From Rhodocyclales bacterium (GTDB taxonomy: Bacteria > Pseudomonadota > Gammaproteobacteria > Burkholderiales > Rhodocyclaceae), in the NCBI GenBank assembly GCA_016235025.1, contig JACRMV010000001.1, positions 774,722-838,721 of the forward strand: 64,000 nt of DNA, read 5' to 3'. The notes beneath the pieces are model-generated. The model worked only from the letters and a program-made list of their open reading frames with translations. It did not search any database and had not been told where the DNA came from. This document shows positions 28,761 through 38,100 of this stretch, piece by piece. A program made the translations under genes and the position numbers. Position 1 is the first letter of the stretch. Every line of letters begins with the position of its first letter.

Positions 28761-28816
28761 GCCGTGTCGCCAGCGCCGACTTTTGCTCTATCCGAGCTTC
28801 CTCGCGTACTGTCCGC
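28761..28816 (-). repeat. Dispersed repeat copy 12, extended 49-bp form (left of mqsRA)
   Basis: The family core is followed by about 30 further bases; 28768-28816 agree at 46 of 49 positions with 29813-29861. The two copies are direct repeats on either side of mqsRA. Confidence 0.8.
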
Positions 28817-28909
28817 TCCGTCAGCAAAAAGCCGCTCACGGCTCCAGCGGCTACGATGCCAGGTTGTTTCGGCCATGAAAAACAAATTCGAACTCGCTAT
28901 CCCTTGCAC

Positions 28910-28952
28910 CAAATTAACCAACTTGCCAAACGAAACCAAATAGGTTAATTTG
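28910..28952. promoter_or_regulatory. Perfect 10-bp palindrome upstream of mqsR
   Basis: CAAATTAACC (28910-28919) and its exact inverse GGTTAATTTG (28943-28952) flank 23 bases directly before the mqsR start. MqsA antitoxins are known to bind AACC...GGTT-type palindromes, so this is the likely autoregulatory operator. The last arm is 5 bases from the ATG, overlapping where a ribosome binding site would be. Confidence 0.75.
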
Positions 28953-28957
28953 ACGCC

Positions 28958-29254
28958 ATGGAGAAAAGAACGCCGCACTGTCGGTTGCCAGTGATCAAAA
29001 CCTTGGTCGAGGCCGGCAAGGTGCGAACCACCCATGCGGCCCGTAGCGGCGCCAACGCTTTGGGGTTCGACTATGCCGAAATGCTGGCGGTGGTGGCAGG
29101 ACTCAAACCGACGGATTTTTACAAGAGCATGACCACGCACGCGGATCACACCATCTGGCAAGACGTGTATCGCCCCAGCACAGCGGTGGGTGACGTCTAC
29201 CTGAAACTGACGGTGATCGACGACGTGCTCATCGTGTCCTTCAAGGAGATATGA
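28958..29254 (+). CDS. mqsR: mRNA interferase toxin MqsR
   Basis: The 98-residue RelE-fold endoribonuclease cuts mRNA at GCU-type sites. The family core is visible: MEKRTPHCRLPVIKTLVEAG, then FYKSMTTHADHTIWQDVYRP and YLKLTVIDDVLIVSFKE. Length matches E. coli MqsR (98). It overlaps mqsA by ATGA and is toxin-first, the usual mqs order. Confidence 0.95.
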   Translation: MEKRTPHCRLPVIKTLVEAGKVRTTHAARSGANALGFDYAEMLAVVAGLKPTDFYKSMTTHADHTIWQDVYRPSTAVGDVYLKLTVIDDVLIVSFKEI

Positions 29255-29658
29255 CCATGAAATGTCCAGTTTGCGGCGCAGCGGAATTGATCCATGACAC
29301 CCGCGACATGCCCTACACCTACAAGGGAGAGACCACCCTGATCCAGTCGGTGACCGGCGACTACTGCCCGGCCTGCGCGGAATCCCTGCTTGATCTGGAG
29401 GAGACGGATCGCGTCATGAAGGAGATGCGCGAGTTCTCGAAACAGGTGAATGCCGCCATCGTCGATCCGCAGTTTATCGCCGACGTGCGCAAGAAACTCA
29501 AGCTCGACCAGCGCGAGGCAGCCGAGCTTTTCGGCGGCGGCGTGAATGCCTTTTCGCGCTACGAGAACGGCAAAACCAAGCCACCCTTGGCGCTGGTGAA
29601 ATTGCTCAAGGTGCTGGACCGGCACCCGGATTTGCTGAACGAGGTGCGGGCGGCTTAA
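29251..29658 (+). CDS. mqsA: Antitoxin MqsA
   Basis: The 135-residue protein has an N-terminal zinc domain with two CXXC pairs (CPVCGAAE and YCPACAES) that binds the toxin. Its C-terminal XRE helix-turn-helix (LDQREAAELFGGGVNAFSRY, ENGKTKPP) binds DNA. The start at 29251 overlaps mqsR; an ATG two codons later is possible. Confidence 0.95.
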   Translation: MTMKCPVCGAAELIHDTRDMPYTYKGETTLIQSVTGDYCPACAESLLDLEETDRVMKEMREFSKQVNAAIVDPQFIADVRKKLKLDQREAAELFGGGVNAFSRYENGKTKPPLALVKLLKVLDRHPDLLNEVRAA

Positions 29659-29665
29659 CTCCTCT

Positions 29666-29780
29666 GCGCTCCGTCACGGGCCTTGCAATTAAACCCGCAA
29701 GCCCCGCGCCGTCGCTACCGCATCACGTACTGAACCACATCGTCACGCGATAAAGCCGCGTCACGGCTTTGTGCCTTCGG
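29666..29780 (-). repeat. Left copy of 115-bp imperfect inverted repeat
   Basis: Read on the minus strand, this matches 42291-42404 over its whole length at roughly 80%, including a long identical block around TGCGGTAGCGACGGCGCGGG. Both copies contain the same coding end (VVQY then V or M, then MR and stop) and a downstream hairpin built on GCTTGC/GCAAG. The two copies bound the 12.5-kb defence block. Confidence 0.75.
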
Positions 29781-29806
29781 GAATCGCCTTGCTCTGCACT
29801 TCCTTC

Positions 29807-29861
29807 GGTCGCCGCCAGCGCCGACTTTTACTCTGTCCGAGCTTCCTCGCGTACTGCCCGC
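29807..29861 (-). repeat. Dispersed repeat copy 13, extended 49-bp form (right of mqsRA)
   Basis: Same extended form as copy 12, in the same orientation. Confidence 0.8.
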
Positions 29862-29880
29862 CGCCAGCACCGACTTTTCG
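29857..29880 (-). repeat. Dispersed 24-bp repeat, copy 14
   Basis: The core with CACCGACTTTT follows copy 13 directly, giving a tandem pair. Confidence 0.65.
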
Positions 29881-30022
29881 CGACTGCCCGCACCGAAACC
29901 AGAAAAACCTACGAAACCGATTCCACCACCTTGGCGTTTCCAACCTCTACAAGCAACCCGCCCAAAGAGTTGTCCGTGCTCCTCGATAATATGAGGAAGC
30001 GGCATCGCTCGTGGCAACGATG

Positions 30023-32878
30023 TCACGAGGAATGCGTACTGCTCGCTGGCTCATTTGCGAACACTGAATCAGGTAACGGGTGGCGATGCTCTCCAGAAAA
30101 CAACTTCATTGATTTCTCCAGACGGGCTTGTCCGGTATTCCAGACCAGACGATGCAGCAAACCACCTGTGGCGCGAGCGGCATCCAGTGCGCGCTCATCC
30201 TGATGCAGAAAAATCAGCAACGAAAGCGGACGCTGCAATGATCGGGTTTTGTGGAGACGCAACAATGATTCCATAAGTCGGCAAAGATCCCGGAAAGTGG
30301 TTTGGTCCATGTCCAGAGCGGGGTCATCCAGTGCCAGCACAGAATGGCGAAACCGTCCTTGGCTGATATAGCGGACCAGAAACCATGCCAGCCCCAAGGA
30401 AAGAGTCTCGGCTTTGTTGAGGACATAACGAGCCAGACGTAGCTCACCTTCGACATCCAGTACCAACCGGGCTTCCTGCTTCCCGCGCCGGCTCTCGACC
30501 TGCATCTCCAGGCCGCCCAATATCTGCCACCGTGCCGGAGTAAGGTTCATGACAAGTTCTCGCCATAGCCCGCCCAAAGTCTGCGGCAGGTGTTCATCCA
30601 GCACAGTAGCAAGTCGGTCTTTCAGCTTGCCCGTGACTTTCTTCCAGGCATCCGGGAGTTGAAATCCGGCTTCCATGTCCTTGTAGGCCGACTGTAGATG
30701 GCCGACTATGGCTGTGATCTGCTCTTCCTCGTTCTCGCCATAGCCGAACTGGGGGGGCGCTGGCAAGTGTCCGACCATATCCATCCAAGCCAGGCAGCGA
30801 CTGCGCTCCTCGGGCTTCACCAGCATGTCGTCGAAGCCAATACCAACCGGAAGATGAGGCGTCAAAGCCAGACGTACCGCCGCTTGATCGACCACGGACA
30901 GGGGGCACCGTGTCTGATCCGAAACTTGAAGCTCTTTATCCAGTGCCGTCATCTTGGACTGGATTTCGGTGTACTGCTTGCGCAGCATCGCCACCATCTC
31001 GTTGTTGGCAGTGCGTACTACCTCGACAGCGGCCAGAATACCGCCCCGATCCGAAAAATCGGTGTCGCAGGTTGGACAGCGTTGTTCTCCGGAGTCCCTC
31101 CACGGACCGCGAAGAAACTGCTGCAAGGTTTCAAAATGTCGCTCTCTTTCCCGATACAACAGACCCTGCCGTGTCAGCTTTTCTAATTCATCTGCGTGTT
31201 GCTTACGCTGAAGTTGCTTGGCTGAAATGTTCTGGTTGTCGGTGCTTGCGGGTACTACCTGTCGCTCGGTCAGCCAGCGGCCCCAAATATCCACCTTGCT
31301 AACAATATCTGCTGGCCATTCAGTGCGAATCTGCGCAACTTCTGCCAGGAACTGATCAGCCGCTTGCCGCGCCTGCCGTACCGGCATCAGGAAGGCGCGT
31401 AGCCGTATGGCCGATTCATCTGCCGATGTGAGCTTTCCGAGACCTGCTGAAAAATCCCCCAAGCCTTGTGACCCCGATTGCATTTCTGTTGCAATCCGAG
31501 TCGCTTGCGCGGTGCGCGGGCTCCATGCCCACGTTTCCTTTTGCAGCATTGCCAACAGGTGCGCTGGTGTTGATACGACATCGCGCAACTGGATTTCGGC
31601 TACCTTGCCTCGCGCTGTTTCCTGCTTGGTTACAGCACCCGGCCGGTCTAGGCCCAAGCGGGTGAGCATGTTTTTCAAGTTGCCTTGAGCCTGAGTCAAT
31701 TCGCCCTCTGCGTGTTCGCGCAGATCATCGGCTAGCCCCGAGAATTCGCCCAGAATTTCTGCCGCGAGGTCGCTCGCTTTCTTGTTGATGAATTTGTCCG
31801 TATCTTCTTGGGAAAGCAAATTCCCGGACAGCCTGGGCGTCCCGAGTCGATCGATGGAAAGGGAAATCTCTTCCCCGTTCAGATCGATTCTTGGTCGAGT
31901 TCCATCTTGCCCAAACGGTGCGAGATAGCGCTCCAGATATTCGCGTTCTTTCTTGGTGGTGGCGATATCCGGATCACCAAGAAAATCCTGAGCTCGTTGC
32001 GATGTGCCGCGAAGCGCGAACTCCAGCGCCTCGAACAAATTGCTCTTGCCGGTGCCGTTTGGGCCATGGATTACGGCTGCCTGAGCAACATCACCGGAAA
32101 AATTAAGGCCGACCTCTTGAATGTTGCGAAAGTCGCGGACTGAAAGTTCTCTCAATCGCTTCGGTTCGGCAGGCACCCTATTGGGTTCTATGTCCTGATC
32201 TGGCTTCGCCCGCTCCAGTCTTGCCTCGACCTGACGCGCCAAACGATGCTCCATGGCGTCAGAAAACTGCTCGGCAAACCCCTTCATGGCGCCGCGCACC
32301 CTTGCATCGGCACTGGACCATTGGAAGACCGTGTCGGTCGACTTCATCCCCAATACTTTGCGCGTCCGTAGCAATAGGCGCGGCAAGTCGTGGCGCTGCA
32401 CAGATGAAGTCCAGTCCTTTGACTTACGAACTACGGCATCGACCGGAAGCTCTTCCATGTACGCAGTGTCGCGCCGCAGCGCGGAAACCTGTTCTTGCCA
32501 GTCCGACCCATCGACTTCGTCCACCAGCCAATGAATCATCACCCGCCAGCTCCCGTTTGGATCAGCGTCACTCTCAGCCAAACGCTGCGGCAACAGACGC
32601 GAGCGATAGGCGATGGCCTGCGCCACCTGTGCCCGAACATCTGTGCCTTCGCTCTCCTTCCCGCGCGGAACGAAACGAAGCAGAAACAGGGCAATTCCCA
32701 CGTCCGGGTCGAGCAACAATCCGTGCGGGCTGGTTTCGCTGGTTGGCGAAAGGTCGTCATCTACCCAGAGCCAACCGGGCGATTGGGCTGAGTATCCGTC
32801 GGCCAAGCGGTCGAATTCCGGATAGAGAGCGTGATAGTTGCTTGCCAGGAATGCTCTGACGGCTTCAATGGCTTTCAT
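30023..32878 (-). CDS. SMC/Rad50-like ATPase with zinc-hook cysteines, defence-associated
   Basis: The 951-residue product has an N-terminal extension of about 245 residues without recognised domains. A RecF/SMC-type head follows: LRELSVRDFRNIQEV, then Walker A IHGPNGTGKSNLFEALEF near residue 275. A long central helical region contains a CPTC pair (near residues 601-604) like a Rad50 zinc hook. The C-terminal half-head has a signature-like LSLGLAWFLVRY and Walker B HSVLALDDPALDMD near 850. It overlaps the SIR2 gene by ATGA. Such ATPases act as DNA or replication-intermediate sensors in Lamassu-like defence systems; here that role is inferred from context. Confidence 0.8.
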   Translation of the reverse strand: MKAIEAVRAFLASNYHALYPEFDRLADGYSAQSPGWLWVDDDLSPTSETSPHGLLLDPDVGIALFLLRFVPRGKESEGTDVRAQVAQAIAYRSRLLPQRLAESDADPNGSWRVMIHWLVDEVDGSDWQEQVSALRRDTAYMEELPVDAVVRKSKDWTSSVQRHDLPRLLLRTRKVLGMKSTDTVFQWSSADARVRGAMKGFAEQFSDAMEHRLARQVEARLERAKPDQDIEPNRVPAEPKRLRELSVRDFRNIQEVGLNFSGDVAQAAVIHGPNGTGKSNLFEALEFALRGTSQRAQDFLGDPDIATTKKEREYLERYLAPFGQDGTRPRIDLNGEEISLSIDRLGTPRLSGNLLSQEDTDKFINKKASDLAAEILGEFSGLADDLREHAEGELTQAQGNLKNMLTRLGLDRPGAVTKQETARGKVAEIQLRDVVSTPAHLLAMLQKETWAWSPRTAQATRIATEMQSGSQGLGDFSAGLGKLTSADESAIRLRAFLMPVRQARQAADQFLAEVAQIRTEWPADIVSKVDIWGRWLTERQVVPASTDNQNISAKQLQRKQHADELEKLTRQGLLYRERERHFETLQQFLRGPWRDSGEQRCPTCDTDFSDRGGILAAVEVVRTANNEMVAMLRKQYTEIQSKMTALDKELQVSDQTRCPLSVVDQAAVRLALTPHLPVGIGFDDMLVKPEERSRCLAWMDMVGHLPAPPQFGYGENEEEQITAIVGHLQSAYKDMEAGFQLPDAWKKVTGKLKDRLATVLDEHLPQTLGGLWRELVMNLTPARWQILGGLEMQVESRRGKQEARLVLDVEGELRLARYVLNKAETLSLGLAWFLVRYISQGRFRHSVLALDDPALDMDQTTFRDLCRLMESLLRLHKTRSLQRPLSLLIFLHQDERALDAARATGGLLHRLVWNTGQARLEKSMKLFSGEHRHPLPDSVFANEPASSTHSS

Positions 32879-34464
32879 TGGCTCACCTCGTTCAGATCGT
32901 TGATCAGACGAATATGGCTTGGATCGGCAAAAGATGGAACGGGCATGATGGCCGACAGGCTCTGTCGCAGCGCTTCGCCGCGTTCACTGCACTCCGCGAC
33001 CGATCCAATTGGCCAGACGGCAATGCGCTCCACATAGCCCAGGTTTCCACGTAACGCATCTACCATAGGGCGCAAGGCGCGCAACTCGTTCAGATCGCCC
33101 CAGCAAGGGAGGGGGATGACCAACGTGCCTGTCTCCTTATGGAACAGTCCCCCAGGAAAGCCCTCAGCATCAAAGCCCTCGCCCAAGGCAGGAATGGCGT
33201 TAAGCAAGCGGATGGCCGCTTGCAAATCGGGGCGTTCCACGTGGCGGTAGTTAAGTGGGATGTATTCATCGCGACGCTCCAAGTCAATTCGATGACTTGG
33301 CATTAGCTTGGCCACCACTAAGCCTGCGCTCCAGCACAGCCTGGTCCAGGTAGGCAAGAATTCATCGGCCCAGGCCATCAGGAAGTTGGCAGCACAGGGG
33401 AAAACTGCTAAGCGCCAATTCGTGCCTTGCTTGTCGAGGATTGGGTTGTCTCCGTTCTCCGCTTCCAGCCGCTCAAGGGAGTACAGCGCCTGTTGCCAGA
33501 GAAAAACATCGTCCCGGTTGGGGCATTTGCTGACCTCCAACTTGAAATGGACATCCTTCTGCTGAAGTCCGGCTGCTTGGCAGATTTCCAGATGACTTGA
33601 ACTGAATGCTGGGTCGACAATTGCCAATGTCGTGCCTTGGTATTGGATACACGGGAGCAGTTTCTTCTTAAGCGATGCTTCCCCCATGCTCCAGCCGATT
33701 ACCAAGTTGAACGCATTTCGCACATCGTCGCCCATTGCGTCGAAAAATGCGTCGTCTTCCGGGACGGCTTTGGTGCAAGAACGCCGATCACACAATTCTC
33801 GCGCCCCCACCATGAGCCGATAGCTCAGTGCATCTGCTTTTGCGTGATCCATTCCCTCGGCATCCCGTGCCTCACGTAAGGCACGAACGCAACCATGCGG
33901 CTTGTGAATGTTCAGCACATTTGTGTCTTTGCAATACGGAAAGTAATGGCTGTGAACATGGGTAGCGTAACGATATTTTTCCCATGGCGATTTGAAACGT
34001 GGCTCAACACCGGGCAAGCCGATTTGCTCTAGGGCGTTCTCCAGAATGCAATCCCAATTGAACGACCAGATACTATGCAAAAGCCCTTCCTTGGCGAATC
34101 GGGCAATCACCCGATGACGAGGCCCATTTCCCCGGAAGTCGATCTCCGCCTTGTCCCACCAGCGCGGGTCGGTCAGCAGCCCCAGCGCTTCCGCGAATCT
34201 CAGCTTGGGGAGAGCTTCCCCGCGTTTCTCCAACTCGTCCAACACGGCATCGGCCCATGCATACAGACGAGCCTCTATCTGAATGACAGCGAACTGAGCA
34301 TGATCGATGGTGCCCCCAATATTCAGTTTCCGTTCAACGTTTTCATATTCCTGCTCATACAACTTGGCGGCGCCCGGAACGGCTCCCACCGAAAGACCGG
34401 CACCGCAAAACAGGACCGATGAGTGCGTCGGGCTACGCAACTTGTCGAGCATATGAGTTGTCAT
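32875..34464 (-). CDS. SIR2-like domain protein, predicted NAD-consuming effector
   Basis: The 529-residue protein starts with the nucleotide-binding motif VLFCGAGLSVGAVPGA (residues 17-32). The catalytic-type block SFNWDCILENAL has Asn136 and Asp138, and a histidine lies in NIHKPHGC (His190), matching the GAGxS, xNxD and HG motifs of SIR2-like NADases. The C-terminal 300 residues are not recognised. In-frame starts at 34530 and 34590 would add 22 or 42 residues with poor similarity to protein, so I prefer 34464. It overlaps the SMC-like gene by 4 bases, which suggests a two-protein unit. Confidence 0.75.
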   Translation of the reverse strand: MTTHMLDKLRSPTHSSVLFCGAGLSVGAVPGAAKLYEQEYENVERKLNIGGTIDHAQFAVIQIEARLYAWADAVLDELEKRGEALPKLRFAEALGLLTDPRWWDKAEIDFRGNGPRHRVIARFAKEGLLHSIWSFNWDCILENALEQIGLPGVEPRFKSPWEKYRYATHVHSHYFPYCKDTNVLNIHKPHGCVRALREARDAEGMDHAKADALSYRLMVGARELCDRRSCTKAVPEDDAFFDAMGDDVRNAFNLVIGWSMGEASLKKKLLPCIQYQGTTLAIVDPAFSSSHLEICQAAGLQQKDVHFKLEVSKCPNRDDVFLWQQALYSLERLEAENGDNPILDKQGTNWRLAVFPCAANFLMAWADEFLPTWTRLCWSAGLVVAKLMPSHRIDLERRDEYIPLNYRHVERPDLQAAIRLLNAIPALGEGFDAEGFPGGLFHKETGTLVIPLPCWGDLNELRALRPMVDALRGNLGYVERIAVWPIGSVAECSERGEALRQSLSAIMPVPSFADPSHIRLINDLNEVSQ

Positions 34465-34596
34465 GTCAGCGCGATGGCAGATATTGCGGAGCCTGTCGAG
34501 TTTCGGCGCGAGTGAATGGGTTGTTCGCATTTCGACGTGCTGTAAAGGCAGCCCTGGGCAAGAAACCCCTTCTGTTCCAGCAGAAACCATGTCTCG

Positions 34597-35118
34597 CTAA
34601 ACGGCATCGGGCAGTTTCCTCTCTCTCAGCAGTGCCGCGAGCGGACTCCCTTCGGCGACGTAAGGCACGACGATTTCCGCCGCCAGTGCGAGCACCAGTC
34701 GGTTGCGCGCCAGCGCGGTTTCGCGGGTGGTACGCCGGACATCCGGTGGGCAGGCGGTGATGACCAGCATGCGGCCGACCGCCAGCGGTTCGCGTTCTTC
34801 GGGTTGCGGGCGGTATTCGCTCATGCCGCGCGCCAGCACCTTGACCACGCGACCCTTGCGCCGGAGCACGGAGCGCAGTACCTGCTGCTCCAGCGGCGAG
34901 TGAAAGCCGCTGACGATGACCCGGCCGGCCTTCACCCATTCGGGTACGCGGTCGAGGGTTTCGAGCAGGACATGGCCGGGGCATTCGCGGGAGGAGATGA
35001 GGCCGAGCAGCGGTTCGGCCAGCAGCGCCGTCTCGCCAGCGCCGACTATTCGCGTGGCGATTTCCGGGGCGACGCACTGGGCACATTGGGGCGGCAAGGT
35101 GACGGGCGTGGGCTTCAT
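34597..35118 (-). CDS. DprA/SMF-like (SLOG fold) protein
   Basis: The 173-residue Rossmann-like protein shows LISSRECPGHVLLETLDRV, RVIVSGFHSPLEQQVL, EREPLAVGRMLVIT and RETALARNRLVLALAAEIVV, the layout of DprA/LOG-type proteins. It lacks the extra domains of true DprA. Its start overlaps the methyltransferase stop (ATGA). VGAGETA near residue 26 lies over a dispersed-repeat copy. The SLOG fold binds nucleotides or DNA; beside a SIR2 gene it could be a sensor, which is inference. Confidence 0.65.
   Translation of the reverse strand: MKPTPVTLPPQCAQCVAPEIATRIVGAGETALLAEPLLGLISSRECPGHVLLETLDRVPEWVKAGRVIVSGFHSPLEQQVLRSVLRRKGRVVKVLARGMSEYRPQPEEREPLAVGRMLVITACPPDVRRTTRETALARNRLVLALAAEIVVPYVAEGSPLAALLRERKLPDAV
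35027..35050 (-). repeat. Dispersed 24-bp repeat, copy 15
   Basis: Minus-strand copy with one change (AATAGTCGGCGCTGGCGAG), read in frame as IVGAGETA in the SLOG-like gene. It is the only copy inside the defence block. Confidence 0.6.
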
Positions 35119-38100
35119 GCTTCCTCGTCGGCCCCGCCCATGCGGTACTTGATGTCGTAATTGACGATGAAGTCGGCTTCCACGTCTGTGAGGCCGAATA
35201 ACCTGCCAAGCGCAAAATCGATTTCATCGATTGATGCTTTTGCCCGAGACGCTTTCATTTCGTCATACTCGATGACATGGCCTTGTTTGGTTCGTATGGT
35301 TTTGCGCGTTGCATACGACGCAAGCGCGCTGCTCAGCTTCTCAGACAACTCAGTCCACTGCCTGTCTCCCCAGTGCGTAGGAATCGGGATCGTTTTCACC
35401 AAGTCGTCATTGACATGCTCGCAATCTGAGAAGAGCGAGTAGTACCAATAGAACAACGAAGAATTGAGGAGGCATCCCCAAAAAGCTGCTGCATTCTCAT
35501 CCGTCGCCGAGAAAACTCGTCCGTGCGGCGGCTGCATGATCTCGCCGTTTCTGGAAAAGAAAGGTAGGCCTGCCTGCGCTTTCAGCCAGTAGCGGCACGC
35601 TTCTTGATAGAAAACAACATGATCGCCACCACGTGCAACCAGATGCCGAGTGGAGTGTTTGGCTGCGAACACCTTCGAGATAATGAATTTCTCCGTGTCA
35701 GTGTGTAGCTTGCCGATTCTATGACCGTGAAGCCGAGTGCCGTGCGTAACTGTTGCGTGCGTTTGCAGACACAGGGGCCGCTCCTGTCCGTACATACGGC
35801 CAACGCGGGTCGTAACCAAGGCCTGATGCGCTCTTGGATAACTCGAAAGAATAACGACCGGCATTTCTACGCCATCGAACATTGACTCGGGTCGCCGTGG
35901 ATATGGAAGAACCACCAAAAGTCCACGACTTACCAAGATATCTTGAAGAGATTGCATTCGACCGGACGAAATTGCTGTCAGCTGTACGATCAAGCTAATC
36001 GGCCCTCGCGACTTGGCCACTTGAGCAGACCGCTCGAAGACGAAGGCATAAAGGTTCCCGGCAGGTAGAGTTGCCAGTCCCGACATCGAAAGGTCGTATG
36101 AAACCTTCTGAGCGGAGTTGACTACATACGGCGGATTTCCTATCACCACATCGAATCCACCCTCGCGCATGACGCCGTAGAACTCGGCGAACCAGTGAAA
36201 CGGCTGGTGGCTGGTACGCCATGCGGCGAAGGCCGCAGCGTTGTCGGGGTCGATGCCGTAGTCGTGGGCAAGATAGCGATCCAGCTCCAGGCTAAGGCCG
36301 TTCAGCTTGTCGCGCAGCTTGCGCTTGTCATCCGTCGTGACCTTGCCGCCATGGACGGTCTGCTGTTCCCGGAAGCGGTCGAAGAGGTCGGCCAGATCGG
36401 CGGTGCTGGCCTTGATTTCGTCGCGGTGAGCCTGGTCGCTGGCCAGCGTGTTGGCGGCGTCGAATTGCGCTTCGGTGGCATAGCCGACCAGCGTATTACC
36501 GGCGCGGATGTTGAAGTCGATGTCGGGCAGCGGTTCCAGTTCGCGCCCGGCGTCCACCTGCGATACCAATTTAAGGAAGAGGCGCAGCTTACAGATTTCA
36601 ACCGCCTCGGCCATGATGTCCACGCCGAACAGGTTGTGCAGGATGATGTTCTTGTAGATGAAGTAGCGGCGCGAATGGTGGCGGCCTACTTCGTCGAGCA
36701 CCTTGGTGAATTCCGCATCGACGGGCTTGCCGAGCTTCCGCGCGTCCTCGACAAAACCTTCCATGCGGTCGAGACAGGCTTCGTACAAGGGTTCCAGCAC
36801 GTTGAGCGCGGCGAACAGGAAAGCGCCCGAGCCGCAGGTGGGGTCGAGGATGGTGATGCCGTGGCGGAACTTCTCGTTGGCCTTCTCCGGTACGCGCCCG
36901 ACAATGGCCTGCCAGACGGCGCGCAACAGGTCGGGGCCGGTGCAGGTGTCGATGACATCCTGCATGAACTGGCGGATGTCGAGGTTGAGGGTGATCAGGT
37001 CGTCGGCGCTTTTGACCTCGCCGCCAGAAAGTTTGTCACGCACGGCCAGGCAGCGGCTGCGGCGCTCGACGTATTCGCGCCAGGTTTCCGTGGGCAGCGT
37101 GCCGCGCTCGCCGGTCGCCGTGTGGAATACGGCTTCGCCGAGGTTGTAGCGGCGCTCGAACATCCGCGCCTTCGGGTCTTTCATGCCGGTCTGCACGAAA
37201 TCCGGCAGCGCTGTTTCCGGCACCACCTGGCCGCTGGCGTCGATGACGCCGGTTTTCATGGCCGGGTAGAGATAGCGGTCGGGATCGGCCTTGAGTAGAT
37301 GCCACACCGATGCCTCGCCGTCGAAGGCCACCTTGCAGCGCTCGCGCGCCTGCTCGATCAGGTGCGGAACGACGGTGTTCTTGCTGATGTATTCGGTAAT
37401 GTCTTCCTTGGTGTAGTACGCCCCCATCTGCTTCTGGTTGATGTACTTCTCGAAGATGTAGCCGAGCACGTCGGGATTGATTTCGCTGCCCGACGAGAGC
37501 GGCCGGTCGTCGAGGTGCCAGTCGTAGGCGTCGAAGAAGCGGAACAGCCGCTCGAAGGCTTCGTCGGGAATGTCGATGTCCGGGTTGGCCTCTTCCAATT
37601 CATGCACGGCGAACAGGCCGCCGTTGAGGTAGGGCACGTCGCCGATCAGCTTGGTGAGATCGCCACCTCTTGCGCCCTTGGCCTGACCCAGCCCCTCATG
37701 GAACAGCCGGCGCAGGAACTGGCGGTAGAAGGAATGAAAGTGGCCCTCGCCCGCTTCGCTGCGGACACGCTGCATGCGGTCGGCCAGATAGTTGATGTTG
37801 CCGTCGAGGAAGCCCTTGCGCTGGATGAAGTAGACGAACATCAGGCGGTTGAGCATCAGCGAGGCATACCACGCCTTGTCCGTTGCGCCCGTGAGGCCGG
37901 CGATGAAATCGGCGAAGGCTTCGTGCTCGGCAGAGAAGCGTTCATAGAACTTCTTCGTCACCGTGTCCCGGCCAAAAGCCTTCTTCAGGCCGGTGATGAC
38001 ATCGGTGAGGGTAATGGCCTCTTCTTCTTCGAGCGACCAGATGATCTGGTTGAGCTTCTGCCGCAAGGATTCGCCGCTGGTGCCCTTGTGCCAGGTATGG

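Larger units (their letters stand above)
28562..28957. other. Intergenic region between two toxin-antitoxin operons
   Basis: This 396-base gap holds the higBA operator, a small GC stem (28721-28728 with 28735-28742) that may end transcription, a long copy of the dispersed repeat (28761-28816), and the mqs palindrome. I see no gene in it. Confidence 0.6.
29659..30022. other. Gene-free junction between mqsA and the defence operon
   Basis: It contains the left inverted repeat (29666-29780), two dispersed-repeat copies and about 140 bases without recognised content. Open frames here consist of repeat sequence and show no protein family, so I do not call a gene. Confidence 0.6.

Noticed and set aside
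29715..30026. 103-codon minus-strand frame between mqsA and the SMC-like gene
   Set aside because: It is made of the left inverted repeat and two dispersed-repeat copies, with no protein-like start. I list the repeats instead.
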